From assembly GCA_016187465.1 (NCBI GenBank), contig JACPJQ010000002.1, positions 124,001-188,000 of the forward strand: DNA of 64,000 nucleotides, read 5' to 3'. Shown piece after piece: positions 30,191-38,491 of the stretch (position 1 is the stretch's first letter; each line of letters starts with the position of its first letter). Source of the stretch: Candidatus Woesearchaeota archaeon. Lineage in GTDB: Archaea; Nanobdellota; Nanobdellia; Woesearchaeales; GW2011-AR4. Under the pieces are notes generated by a model. The model worked only from the letters and a program-made list of their open reading frames with translations. It was not told where the DNA came from and searched no databases. The position numbers and the translations under genes were made by a program.

Positions 30191-30886
30191 TTCCCATTAT
30201 CATTCAACTCGAACTTATTTAAATAACTTTACAATTTTTACTCTCTAAAATTGAGGTTCGCTTAACAAAATTATACGCAAGTCTCCTATATGAACTTTTA
30301 CAAATAAAAGATAGTTCTTCCACTAAAATAATATGAGAAGTAAATCAAAATCGGCATCAAAGCCGATTTTGGCGACACTCACAACAAATTCTCATTCGTT
30401 CGGACATCAAAGCCCTCACGAATTGCGCAGTTTGTTCATGTAACACTCGCAAGGCGGTTCGTTCGCTCAGCCATCAAAGACATCGCTCACTCACCTAACT
30501 TTTTTCTGCGGAAAAAAGTCTCGAGTGCTTCAAAATTTTTTCAGCTCTGAATTTTGCGGGTTGCCTCAAAATTCGAGGAAAAAATTTCTCGCCTCGAGCC
30601 CTGCGGGGTCGCCTTGCTCTGTACGTTATATGTTCGTGAGTGCCGCTTCTTCATTATTATTTTACCTTGCAGGTCGTGGAAGAACTTTCGCATAATCTTA
30701 GGAATGCAAACTCAAAGAGATTCGCATAACGGAGGATTATACGCAGGTCTTAACTAGGATTAATGTAATTCGAAAACCCGCCTATCTTTGATAGTAAAAC
30801 GTAAATCTCTTTAGTTGTCGCCTTCGATGTCTCTACTTTAAAATTAACAGAAAAAAAATTGTAGTGATGCTCACTCTATTCAGGCT
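30191..30886. other. Right flank of the island: repeats and hairpins
   Basis: No gene is seen. An inverted partial copy, AGTTCTTCCAC...ATATGAGAAG (30313-30341), and the direct repeats CGTTATATGTTCGTGAGTG (30624-30642, continuing to 30647) and CTTCTTCATTATTA ... GGTCGTGGAAGAACTTT (30646-30688) match the left flank. Hairpins include AAAATCGGC-ATCAAA-GCCGATTTT (about 30347-30370) and CTTTTTTC-TGCG-GAAAAAAG. TTCGC(T/A)TAAC ... TATACGCA(A/G)GTC occurs at about 30257 and 30721. The short string CATCAAAG repeats at about 30354, 30404 and 30471. Confidence 0.55.
30624..30647 (+). repeat. Island direct repeat, right copy
   Basis: Right-hand partner of 27774-27797; followed directly by the second repeat block shared with 27889-27929. 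Confidence 0.65.
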
Positions 30887-31254
30887 ATGATTAATAATCA
30901 GATTATTGAAAGTTATCTAAACTGCAAGTATAAAGCTTATCTCTTGCTTAATGGTCAACTTGGACTCAAAAAGGAGTACGATCTTTTCTATAAAGAATTT
31001 TTAAGTAAGAGTAAATCAAAATTTATGATTATGTCAAACAAAATACTCAAGAGCACATAGAAGAGATGGTAGAATTAGACGGCACGATTAAAAGTAATAG
31101 TAATACCATATTATTGCAACCCTCTTTATCAATACAGAATTTTAAAATATTTTTCGATGCAATAAATATTAAATTTAATAAAGATCATCCAACAAAAAAG
31201 AATTTGATTCCTATTTTAATTTCTTTACGTAGCAAAGTCACAAAATTTAAATAG
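30887..31254 (+). pseudogene. N-terminal remnant of a RecB-family nuclease, frameshifted
   Basis: Frame 1 from the ATG at 30887 reads MINNQIIESYLNCKYKAYLL and GLKKEYDLFYKEFLSKSK, which resembles the start of TM0106/Cas4-type RecB-family nucleases (a cysteine in ES-Y-L-x-C-x-x-K). A shift near 31025 leads to YDYVKQNTQEHIEEMVELDG and FFDAINIKFNKDHP, which continues the same pattern. The frame stops at 31254, well short of the nuclease core. It is therefore a fragment about 120 residues long of a once larger gene. It is adjacent to the repeat-rich island. Confidence 0.5.
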
Positions 31255-31263
31255 AATTTCCGA

Positions 31264-31737
31264 ATGAATATCCTCAAAATGAAAAATGATATACTCAAGA
31301 TGGAAGAGGAAGAGCACAAGAGATACCACAGAAGGCTGGTTTATGTTTTTGTAATGATAATGCTGCTCCTGTTCGGCGGAGCCACTTTTTATCATTATGT
31401 TGAGAAATGGAGCTACATTGATGCAGTATACTTCACTGCTGCTACTATGACTACAGTAGGCTACGGGGACATAACGCCAAAAACATTTTCTGGAAAGCTT
31501 TTCACGATACCCTTTGTATTTGCCGGTGTAGCCATCGCTTTGTACGGATTATCGCTCATTGCTTCCCATTTTGTTGAGATGAGGGAAGAATTCTGGCTCG
31601 AGAGGCTCTCAAATATTAAAATCAGGCGCCACACACAGTCATTTTTTGGGAAACTGAAGAATCTGGTCAATTACAACACAGAAGAATTGCTTAAGGAATC
31701 CAGAAAGTCTATGAAACGCACTGCAAGAAGGAAATAA
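31264..31737 (+). CDS. Two-helix potassium channel
   Basis: 157 residues. Two membrane helices flank a pore helix and the filter TVGYGD (64-69), preceded by FTAATMT. This is the K+ channel signature. The cytoplasmic tail (about 100-157) is basic and helical and carries no RCK/TrkA-N domain, so no ligand gating is evident. The protein would tetramerise. The gene converges on leuS with the stops adjacent. Confidence 0.92.
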   Translation: MNILKMKNDILKMEEEEHKRYHRRLVYVFVMIMLLLFGGATFYHYVEKWSYIDAVYFTAATMTTVGYGDITPKTFSGKLFTIPFVFAGVAIALYGLSLIASHFVEMREEFWLERLSNIKIRRHTQSFFGKLKNLVNYNTEELLKESRKSMKRTARRK

Positions 31738-34437
31738 TCACTCGACTAGAATAGCCGCTTTGCCTGGCATTGCCTGCCGTGCCTTGGCTTCTTTTGTATT
31801 CTCGGCAGCTATAACTTCCAATTTGCATTTGAACTCATTTTCATAATCTTCTGATGCGTTATTTAACGAATGGAATTCAATATCCTGGCTTAATACAACT
31901 TGCGGAATCTTGGCTTCGTCTTTCAAAAGCCTTGGCACAATCTTAGCAATTTCGTGGCTATAAATTTTCAAGTCGCCAGATGCCATAATTTTCATAATCT
32001 TGCTTGTGTCTCTTGTTTTGCTTATCTCGCTTTTCAGTTTTTCCATCATGTCGTATTTCCATTTTTCAGGCACAAACAGCACTACTCTCTTTGGATTTTC
32101 TATTTTTGCAAGCCTCAGAATTTCAATAATGTCCTTTCTTGTATCCTCAACAAACATCGCAATTGCTTCAGCCCTTTTGTCAATTTTATTTTCATCGTGG
32201 CTTGGCCATTTATGCAATGAGGCGAATCCATTCCCTTTTATCATGTGCCATATTTCCTCGCTTAAATGCGGAGTGAAGGGGAGCATGAGCAATGCAAGAT
32301 TCTTGATTGATTCTCCTAAAACTTCTTTATTCTTCTCCTTGTACTTCTGCAAAATATCAACAAACTCCATTATTTTCCCAATAGCCAAGCTAAATTCGAG
32401 CTTTTCAATATGCTCTGTGACCCTTTTTATTGTTGAGTTCATTTTGCTGATGATATATTTGTCTTTGTCGTCCAGCTTATGCTCATCATAGTGCTTTAAT
32501 GAAATGCCGTGAATATTGTCGTTTACCAAATTGTAAACCCTGTTAAGGAATTTGAAAGAGCCGTTAACCCCTTTGTCGCTCCATTCAAGCTCCTTTTCAG
32601 GCAAAGCTACAAACAAAATGAACAATCTGGCAGTGTCTGGGCCGTATTTGCTGTATATCTCGCCAGGATCCACTACGTTTCCATGGCTCTTGCTCATCGC
32701 CATCCCGTCTTTTGTTACCATTCCTTGGGTCAAAAGCCTTGCAAAAGGCTCGTCAAGTGTCGCCAACCCAAGGTCGCGCAGTGCTTTTGTGAAGAATCTT
32801 GCGTAGAGCAGATGCAAAATTGCATGCTCAATGCCTCCAATGTACTGATCAACCGGCATCCAATATTCAGCTTTTTCCTTATCAAAAGGTCCTTCTTCAT
32901 ATTTAGGGCTGCAATATCTCAAGAAGTACCACGAACTGTCAACAAAAGTGTCCATTGTATCTGTATCACGCTTTGCTTTTCCGTGGCATTTTGGGCATTT
33001 TGCCTCAACAAATTCCTTACACGTCTCTAACGGATTTCCTTTTCCTGTAAATTCACATTTTTCAGGCTTTGGCAGCCTGACAGGCAGCTCATCATAAGGA
33101 ACATAGACAATGCCGCAATTGCCGCAGTATACTATCGGAATCGGGGTTCCCCAATATCTTTGCCTCGAGATGAGCCAGTCTCTGAGCTTGTAGTTGACAG
33201 ACCTCCTGCCCGTCTTTTCCTTTTCCATCCATATACTTATTGCTTCAATTGCATCTGTATTCTTCAATCCTGAAAACTTTCCCGAGTTAAATAAAATGCC
33301 ATCTTCTGTGTATGCTTGATCAGATTTGCTTGCATCCAGAAACTTGCCGTCTTTTGAAATCACAAACTTCAATTGAATGCCGTATTTTCTTGCAAACTCA
33401 AAATCTCTTTGGTCATGTGCGTCTGCCATAACAATACCCGTGCCGTAGTCCATCACAACAAAATTAGCTATATAAATTGGAATCTCTTCCCCGTTGACGG
33501 GGTTGATTGCATATTTTCCCAGGAAACATCCTATTTTGTCCTTGCCTTCAGGGGTAGTCCTTTCCGCAATTGTCTGTTTTTTTATTTTTTTAATTGTATC
33601 TAATGCTTCTTTTTCGTATTGCGTCCCTGTAACTAACTCTAGAACCAGAGGATGTTCTGGTGCGATTACAATAAAAGTGACACTGTAAATAGTATCTGGA
33701 CGGGTTGTGAAGGTTGGCAGAACTCTGTTTGTACCTTCTAACTTAAAAAAAATCTCAACTCCATGGCTCTTGCCAATCCAGTTTCTTTGCATAACCTTCA
33801 CTCTTTCAGGCCAGTGCTCGAGCTTTTCTATGTCTTTCAGCAATTCCTCTGCGTAATCAGTTATTCTAAAAAACCATTGTTCAAGGAAAGTTTCAGAAAC
33901 TTCATTTTGGCAGCGCCAGCATTTTCCATCAATAACCTGCTCATTTGCAAGCACTGTATTGCAGCTCGGGCACCAGTTCACGGCAGCTTTCTTCTTGTAT
34001 GCAAGCCCTTTCTCGTAAAATTTCAAGAATATCCACTGGTTCCATTTATAGTAATTTTCATCACAAGTAATTACTTCTTTAGTCCAATCGTACGAGAAAC
34101 CCATTTCTTTCTGTTGCTGTCTTATCGTATCTACATTAGTAAATGTCCATTTATCTGGCAAGATTCCATGCTGAATTGCAGCATTTTCTGCCGGCAAACC
34201 GAAGGCATCATAACCCATTGGGTAGAGGACGTTAAAGCCTTGCATTCTTTTATAGCGGGCTAAAGCATCACCAATGGAGTAATTTCTTAGATGGCCCATG
34301 TGCAGAAGGCCGGAGGGGTATGGATACATCTCTAAGCAATAGAATTTTTTCTTTTTAGGGTCTTCCTTTGCTTTGAAAATACCCTTTTCTTCCCACTTCT
34401 TCTGCCATTTCCTGGCAATTTCCCTGAAATCAGCCAT
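31738..34437 (-). CDS. leuS: Leucyl-tRNA synthetase, bacterial type
   Basis: 899 residues. HMGH (46-49, the HIGH signature), a zinc site [20 protein letters not shown], editing-domain [12 protein letters not shown] and motif AMSKSHGN (KMSKS). The domain order, with the editing insertion after the zinc knuckle and the block [17 protein letters not shown], is that of bacterial LeuRS rather than the archaeal/eukaryotic form. It probably came by gene transfer from bacteria. A TATA-like CTTTAAAAAC lies about 26 nt before the ATG at 34437. It charges the tRNA-Leu species encoded at 5561 and 37064. Confidence 0.95.
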   Translation of the reverse strand: MADFREIARKWQKKWEEKGIFKAKEDPKKKKFYCLEMYPYPSGLLHMGHLRNYSIGDALARYKRMQGFNVLYPMGYDAFGLPAENAAIQHGILPDKWTFTNVDTIRQQQKEMGFSYDWTKEVITCDENYYKWNQWIFLKFYEKGLAYKKKAAVNWCPSCNTVLANEQVIDGKCWRCQNEVSETFLEQWFFRITDYAEELLKDIEKLEHWPERVKVMQRNWIGKSHGVEIFFKLEGTNRVLPTFTTRPDTIYSVTFIVIAPEHPLVLELVTGTQYEKEALDTIKKIKKQTIAERTTPEGKDKIGCFLGKYAINPVNGEEIPIYIANFVVMDYGTGIVMADAHDQRDFEFARKYGIQLKFVISKDGKFLDASKSDQAYTEDGILFNSGKFSGLKNTDAIEAISIWMEKEKTGRRSVNYKLRDWLISRQRYWGTPIPIVYCGNCGIVYVPYDELPVRLPKPEKCEFTGKGNPLETCKEFVEAKCPKCHGKAKRDTDTMDTFVDSSWYFLRYCSPKYEEGPFDKEKAEYWMPVDQYIGGIEHAILHLLYARFFTKALRDLGLATLDEPFARLLTQGMVTKDGMAMSKSHGNVVDPGEIYSKYGPDTARLFILFVALPEKELEWSDKGVNGSFKFLNRVYNLVNDNIHGISLKHYDEHKLDDKDKYIISKMNSTIKRVTEHIEKLEFSLAIGKIMEFVDILQKYKEKNKEVLGESIKNLALLMLPFTPHLSEEIWHMIKGNGFASLHKWPSHDENKIDKRAEAIAMFVEDTRKDIIEILRLAKIENPKRVVLFVPEKWKYDMMEKLKSEISKTRDTSKIMKIMASGDLKIYSHEIAKIVPRLLKDEAKIPQVVLSQDIEFHSLNNASEDYENEFKCKLEVIAAENTKEAKARQAMPGKAAILVE

Positions 34438-34463
34438 AATAAGAAAGTTTTGTAATTTGGTTT

Positions 34464-34625
34464 TTAAAGATTATTATAGTTTATAGAATCTACTTGTTCA
34501 CTTAAAAATCTTGTCTTTGACCTTCCTTTTACTGTTTTCCATTTGGCTAAAGGCAGTATTGGTTTATCAGACTTAGACAAATATTCATCTTTTATTGACA
34601 ATTCCGCTTTAATTTTCTTCGCCAT
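34464..34625 (-). CDS. Small basic protein (53 aa)
   Basis: Uninterrupted 53-codon frame starting [16 protein letters not shown], with [17 protein letters not shown] in the middle. A TATA-like GATTTAAATATG lies about 25 nt before the ATG, the pattern seen at most real genes here, and it runs head-to-tail before leuS. No family is recognised. It is short, so it could still be chance. Confidence 0.5.
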   Translation of the reverse strand: MAKKIKAELSIKDEYLSKSDKPILPLAKWKTVKGRSKTRFLSEQVDSINYNNL

Positions 34626-34661
34626 AACATTATAAAACTAAAACTCATATTTAAATCTATA

Positions 34662-35237
34662 CTAGAATTCTTTTCTCTTCCTCAGATATTCCACCAATTT
34701 TTCAGAAATTATCGCTTTGTTTTTGTCAACAACATACCTAAACGGCAGATTTATGCTTTCATTATCATTAATTTCAATCTCCAGTTCGTCAACAAATTTA
34801 AAATCACTTAATTTTCTCCCTTCCAAAATTTTCTTTGCAACATAGACTGCAACATCGGTAGGTATCTGCTTATTGCCGAGATTTCTGGTTTCAAACTTTA
34901 TATTTGATTTTTTTAAATTTTTAAGTATTGCGTTTGTCCTCTTTTTTGCAGGATTGTCGCCCAGAATGCCTCCAAAAACAAAATATCTGAATTTATTCTT
35001 GTCCTTTGCTATCAATGCCGTTTTTGAATATTGGCTAAGAACACAAATATTGTTAAAATTTAATTCTGCTATGCCTTTCTCATTAACATTTCCGTATTTT
35101 TTTAACTTATTTGCATCTCTTTCATTGAGATTTGTAAAAATCAAATTATTCTTGCCAACAATCCTGGAAATGCGCCCGTATTCTATCATGGACCATTCAT
35201 AAAGTTCAGGTTCAAGATGCTCAATGACGAATCTCAT
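34662..35237 (-). CDS. SPOUT methyltransferase, Sfm1-like (PF04252 type)
   Basis: 191 residues. The N-terminal motif FVIEHLEPELYEWSMIEYGRIS and the FVFGGILGDNPAKKRT knot region match the SPOUT family that includes yeast Sfm1, an arginine methyltransferase of ribosomal protein S3. The family also occurs in archaea and acts as an SAM-binding knotted dimer. The neighbouring genes are ribosomal (rpoN, S9), consistent with a ribosome-linked role. The exact target is inference. Confidence 0.8.
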   Translation of the reverse strand: MRFVIEHLEPELYEWSMIEYGRISRIVGKNNLIFTNLNERDANKLKKYGNVNEKGIAELNFNNICVLSQYSKTALIAKDKNKFRYFVFGGILGDNPAKKRTNAILKNLKKSNIKFETRNLGNKQIPTDVAVYVAKKILEGRKLSDFKFVDELEIEINDNESINLPFRYVVDKNKAIISEKLVEYLRKRKEF

Positions 35238-35269
35238 TGTTAAAAATAAAAGAAAAAATTAATAAAATT

Positions 35270-35468
35270 TTAAAATTTCTTGAACTGCGCTGCCGTGTCT
35301 ATCAAGTCCACATGCCCCAAAAACATTGTCCTGCAGCAGTACCTCTGCAAACCAAGCTCGTCAAGCGCTTTCTTCCTGTCTTCGCCTTTGCCGATTCTTT
35401 CAGTGTACGACTCCCACAAGTGCGCTATCGGCTTGCCGCAGCTACCAACAGCGGATAGGTATAATCAT
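35270..35468 (-). CDS. rpoN: RNA polymerase subunit N (Rpb10) with a +1 frameshift
   Basis: ATG at 35468 reads MIIPIRC, then TGG TAG in frame 0. One nucleotide further on, the frame continues SCGKPIAHLWESYTERIGKG, EDRKKALDELGLQRYCC, GHVDLIDTAAQF, a perfect RpoN ending at 35270. RpoN begins M-I-I-P-x-R-C-F-[ST]-C-G, so MIIPIRC-W-SCGK would be the product of a +1 shift at TGG-T-AGC, just before the TAG. The total is 65 residues and both zinc-knuckle pairs (CxxC near the start and CC) are present. It may be a programmed shift or a sequencing error; a real null is unlikely because subunit N is essential. It lies after S9 in the ribosomal operon. Confidence 0.85.
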
Positions 35469-35529
35469 AGATCCTTCCCCCCTCGAAGCAAAACTTTCGA
35501 ACCTTTATTAGTTATTGTCATCTTTCCTC

Positions 35530-35934
35530 CTACCTGTACGATTTTTGCACGTGGCTTCTTGCCTGTCCGTGCCTGTTTGGCTTTGCAGGCTCTTTCCTCC
35601 TTACATCGGCGACAAGCAAGTTTCTGTCATAATTTAAAAATACTTCCTTTAGCTTGTCATTTTTAGCATAAACAACCAATGCTTTTGCAATTGCAAGCCT
35701 TGAGGCGTCTGCCTGGCTCGATATACCGCCGCCAACCACACTTACGTCAATATCAACCTTATTGGCGACATCTCCCGCCAATATCAAAGGCTCTCTCAAT
35801 TTAAGCATTGAAATTTTGGGATGCACAGATTCAACCGGAGTGCCATTAATTCTCACTAAGCCATTTCCCTGCTTTAGTGTTGCTCTTGCGATTGCAGTCT
35901 TTCTTTTGCCAGATGCATGTATGTTCTTCATCAT
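35530..35934 (-). CDS. rps9: 30S ribosomal protein S9 (uS9)
   Basis: 134 residues: HASGKRKTAIARATLKQG at the N terminus, VVGGGISSQADASRLAIAKALV in the middle and GQARSHVQKSYR at the end. These are the archaeal uS9 signatures; the Arg tail reaches the P site. I chose the ATG at 35934, which overlaps the stop of rpl13 and has a GGTGG ribosome-binding stretch, instead of the longer frame from 35955. It is followed by rpoN. Confidence 0.95.
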   Translation of the reverse strand: MMKNIHASGKRKTAIARATLKQGNGLVRINGTPVESVHPKISMLKLREPLILAGDVANKVDIDVSVVGGGISSQADASRLAIAKALVVYAKNDKLKEVFLNYDRNLLVADVRRKEPAKPNRHGQARSHVQKSYR

Positions 35935-36359
35935 TTTCCACCGACAGATTTGCATATATCCTTGACTCTCAAGTAGTCTGACGAATGCAGCTTTTCAACA
36001 TTTGCGCTTTCAATTACATGCGCCTTTTGATTTTTCAGATTTTCAGGCACGCCGACATAGCACTTTATATTTTTAAAAGCATCCCTGCCTCTCGACCTTT
36101 TGAACGGGAGCATGCCCCTTATTGTCCTTTTGACGAACATATCAGGCCTTCTGTAAAAAAACGGACCTTTCCCGGGCGCGCCCATGTGCATTCTTCTCGC
36201 ATATTCATTTAATACATCATGCTTTCTTCCGCTTACAACACTCTCTTCGCAGTTTATGATCTCCACTTCGTTGCCCAGCAAAACCTGCTTTGCAACATAG
36301 CTGCCAAGCCTTCCCAAGATTGAGCCTTTTGCGTCGATTATCATTTTATTGAATTGCAT
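35931..36359 (-). CDS. rpl13: 50S ribosomal protein L13 (uL13)
   Basis: 142 residues: IIDAKGSILGRLGSYVAKQVL, then a central GAPGKGPFFYRRPDMFVKRTIRGMLPFK, the uL13 core. It lies after L18e and before S9, the usual archaeal order, with a gap of about 60 nt and an 85-residue protein between it and L18e. Confidence 0.95.
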   Translation of the reverse strand: MQFNKMIIDAKGSILGRLGSYVAKQVLLGNEVEIINCEESVVSGRKHDVLNEYARRMHMGAPGKGPFFYRRPDMFVKRTIRGMLPFKRSRGRDAFKNIKCYVGVPENLKNQKAHVIESANVEKLHSSDYLRVKDICKSVGGK

Positions 36360-36420
36360 AATTTTGTTTAAAAAAATCTCTTGCTTCTTTAGGCATTACT
36401 ATAAGGCTATTTGGTCCAAT

Positions 36421-36678
36421 TTACATACATTCTGTAGGAGTCAGTCCTCTTACTTTTATATAATCATTTTTAATAAGCCGCTCAAACATATCCATATAAT
36501 CTATCTTTTTTTGTTTAGTAGTTTTTTTTAATTCAATTAAAGCCCTATCTTGTTGCAATTTTTCTGTAAGACTTATTGCAACAGCGGGATTTCTATTTAA
36601 ATCATATAATGTTTTAAGCAACTCCTGCGCTATCTTTACTTCCCATTCATTTCCAAAAATTTTTTCTAATGGTTCCAT
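36421..36678 (-). CDS. Small helical protein between L18e and L13
   Basis: 85 residues, helical throughout (EPLEKIFGNEWEVKIAQELL, ... LTEKLQQDRALIEL). It ends with a Cys. Its start is right after the stop of rpl18e (1 nt gap), so it is part of the ribosomal operon. I do not know such an insertion from the standard archaeal L18e-L13-S9-RpoN arrangement. The function is unknown. Confidence 0.65.
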   Translation of the reverse strand: MEPLEKIFGNEWEVKIAQELLKTLYDLNRNPAVAISLTEKLQQDRALIELKKTTKQKKIDYMDMFERLIKNDYIKVRGLTPTECM

Positions 36679-36679
36679 T

Positions 36680-37045
36680 CTAACCGATTATTTTTATCCC
36701 CTTTCCGCTGGGGTTTTCTTTGCTTAATTCCAATAAAGGAACTATTTTTGAGCCTGCCTTTTCGATCTTTTCCTTTGCGCCGTCTGAAAACTGGAATGCA
36801 GATATTGTAATCTTGTGGCTTAAATCACCTGCTCCAAGAACCTTGCCCGGTATTACAATTATCTCGTTCTCCTTTGTATGCCTGCTTATGCTTGAAAGAT
36901 TTACAACCCTTCTCTGCCTTGTGGGTTTCTCTAGGTCAACAGCAACTCTCTTCCATATATTGACATCCTGCTCGCTGCTTCTCTTCTTCAGTTCCATTAT
37001 CAGACGCAACAAAATCGGATTTGTCGGTCCGGTTCTTTTTGACAT
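36680..37045 (-). CDS. rpl18e: 50S ribosomal protein L18e (eL18)
   Basis: 121 residues with archaeal eL18 motifs: RTGPTNPILLRLIMELKK, then IWKRVAVDLEKPTRQRRVVNL, GKVLGAGDLSHKITISAFQF. The length is normal. It is preceded by the tRNA-Leu(GAG) gene. Confidence 0.95.
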   Translation of the reverse strand: MSKRTGPTNPILLRLIMELKKRSSEQDVNIWKRVAVDLEKPTRQRRVVNLSSISRHTKENEIIVIPGKVLGAGDLSHKITISAFQFSDGAKEKIEKAGSKIVPLLELSKENPSGKGIKIIG

Positions 37046-37063
37046 TTTTTTATTTTATTATAA

Positions 37064-37162
37064 TGCGGGGGAAGGGATTCGAACCCTCGCAGCCACTAAG
37101 GCATACGGTTTTTGCTTAAAATCCTCAACCGTATTCATTTGACCAGGCTCTGACACCCCCGC
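37064..37162 (-). tRNA. tRNA-Leu(GAG) with a 13-nt intron
   Basis: Minus strand: acceptor GCGGGGG/TCCCCGC-type, anticodon stem TACGG/CCGTA, long variable arm (TGCCTTAGTGGCTGC), T-arm GAGGG-TTCGAAT-CCCTT. The loop reads TTGAGG, anticodon GAG at 37126-37124, and about 13 nt (37122-37110) of intron follow at the canonical 37/38 position before A38. It lies between rpoD and rpl18e on the same strand and is probably co-transcribed with the ribosomal operon. Confidence 0.92.
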
Positions 37163-37175
37163 ATGAATAGCAGGG

Positions 37176-37973
37176 TCACTTAGCCTTCTTTAATTCTTCA
37201 ACAAACTCGTCAAGCTGCTCGTCGAAAATGTCCAATGCATTGTTCACTATTTCCTTGCAGCTCAGCTGACCAAATGACTCTATGTAAAACACAAAGTCAG
37301 TGTCGCTTGCAGATACCTTGACGTTCTTGTCTATCTCTGAAAAATCCAATGATAAGTCGCAATCCAGCACTTTGTCCTTGTTTATTGCAAGCTTTCTGTC
37401 CTTTATCTCAAAAATGTTGTTGTGGTCCACTTCTATTATCGCTTCAGGATTTTTAACTTCGCCTGTTATTTCTATGACTGGCTTGTACTTGTAATAAACA
37501 TGGCATGGGCTCCATTTTATGTGGTTTTTTCCTTTGCCCAATGCAGCAGTAGCTTCAAGCTCCAAAGTCTGCCCTTTAAGAAGCTTGACAATAGGCATAC
37601 TGCCATAAACAGGCTTGACAGCAGGATCCTTGCTTTTGATTTCAGAAGCGTAAACCATTCCAGAGCCTTTTGTAGCGCGAAGCGCCATCTTCAGCTGGCA
37701 CCTGTTGCAGCCCTTGCCTTCGCACTTGCATTTTTCCGGCAGGTTGTAGGATTTTAAGTCAGTCTTCAAAGGCACAAGGCCGAGCCTGTGTGCAACTATC
37801 TCGTCGTAAAGTATTGAGTTGTTTTTTGAGAATTCCACATCCTCAATCGCCATTGCAGGAACTTCGTCTATCATAAGCCTTCTCAAGGTGTTGGCGAAAA
37901 TCGGATTTGAGTCCTTCAAAATAAAAGAAAGCTTGCCTTGCTCCTTGTTGTTTTCCAGTACTCTTACTTCCAT
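37176..37973 (-). CDS. rpoD: RNA polymerase subunit D (Rpb3/RpoA-like)
   Basis: 265 residues. The N-terminal dimerisation domain includes ANTLRRLMIDEVPAMAIEDV and IVAHRLGLVPLKTD. An inserted ferredoxin-like segment with four cysteines (EKCKCEGKGCNRCQ) lies at about 82-95, typical of subunit D with an Fe-S cluster. The C terminus repeats the dimerisation motif. Together with L-type subunits it forms the assembly platform of RNA polymerase. A GGAGG ribosome-binding site precedes the ATG, and a 14-codon upstream frame overlaps the start (37964-38008). Confidence 0.95.
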   Translation of the reverse strand: MEVRVLENNKEQGKLSFILKDSNPIFANTLRRLMIDEVPAMAIEDVEFSKNNSILYDEIVAHRLGLVPLKTDLKSYNLPEKCKCEGKGCNRCQLKMALRATKGSGMVYASEIKSKDPAVKPVYGSMPIVKLLKGQTLELEATAALGKGKNHIKWSPCHVYYKYKPVIEITGEVKNPEAIIEVDHNNIFEIKDRKLAINKDKVLDCDLSLDFSEIDKNVKVSASDTDFVFYIESFGQLSCKEIVNNALDIFDEQLDEFVEELKKAK

Positions 37974-38008
37974 TTTGCCTCCGAGTTACACGAGCCAGAA
38001 AATTTCAT
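37964..38008 (-). promoter_or_regulatory. Upstream ORF overlapping the rpoD start
   Basis: ATG at 38008 with its own ribosome-binding sequence (GAGGAGG, 9 nt upstream) opens a 14-codon frame (MKFSGSCNSEAKWK) whose stop lies inside rpoD (37964-37966). The rpoD start (37973) falls within this frame in another register. It could attenuate or couple translation of rpoD. Confidence 0.35.
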
Positions 38009-38091
38009 TTTTTCTTTGCCTCCTCGATTGTAATTTTATTTTTTAGTTATTTTTAATAATATTCAACGAATTATTTAACCATGAGCTTTAA

Positions 38092-38490
38092 TTAAACTCT
38101 TCTTCCTCTTCTTCCGCCTTTCTTTCTGCAGCCGTCATGCGGCAAAGGCGTTACTTCCTCTATTATGCCAATCTTAAGGCCCATTCTTGATAATGCCCTT
38201 ATGGCCGCCTGCGCTCCCGGCCCAGGGCTTGTCGGCCCGTTATGGCCGCCTGGAGCTTTTATCTTCACATGTATCCCGGTGATTCCCTTGTCCATCGCGA
38301 TTTCGGCTGCCTTTTTTGCAGCAATCATTGCTGCTGTAGGAGAGCCTTCCATCCTGTCGCTTTTTACAACCATTCCTCCTGAGCCAACAGCCAATGTTTC
38401 TGTTCCAGTTATATCAGTGATATGAATAATCGTATTGTTGTATGATGCGTAGATATGCGCTATTCCCCACCTTTGCTGTCGCTGCTCCAT
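38092..38490 (-). CDS. rps11: 30S ribosomal protein S11 (uS11)
   Basis: 132 residues: [68 protein letters not shown], and the basic tail. All uS11 signatures are present. The order S13-S4-S11-RpoD is the canonical archaeal operon. A gap of about 118 nt separates it from rpoD and may include a promoter. Confidence 0.96.
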   Translation of the reverse strand: MEQRQQRWGIAHIYASYNNTIIHITDITGTETLAVGSGGMVVKSDRMEGSPTAAMIAAKKAAEIAMDKGITGIHVKIKAPGGHNGPTSPGPGAQAAIRALSRMGLKIGIIEEVTPLPHDGCRKKGGRRGRRV

Positions 38491-38491
38491 T

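Noticed and set aside
30340-30500. CRISPR-like array from repeated CATCAAAG
   Set aside because: The repeated unit is only 8 nt, spacing is irregular (about 50 and 67 nt) and there are no cas genes.
30554-30757. 67-residue open frame in the island flank
   Set aside because: Composition is that of the palindromic repeats and it overlaps the direct repeats; no promoter or ribosome-binding site.
35237-35458. 73-residue plus-strand frame opposite rpoN
   Set aside because: It is the antisense of the conserved RpoN frame; no start signals or homology.
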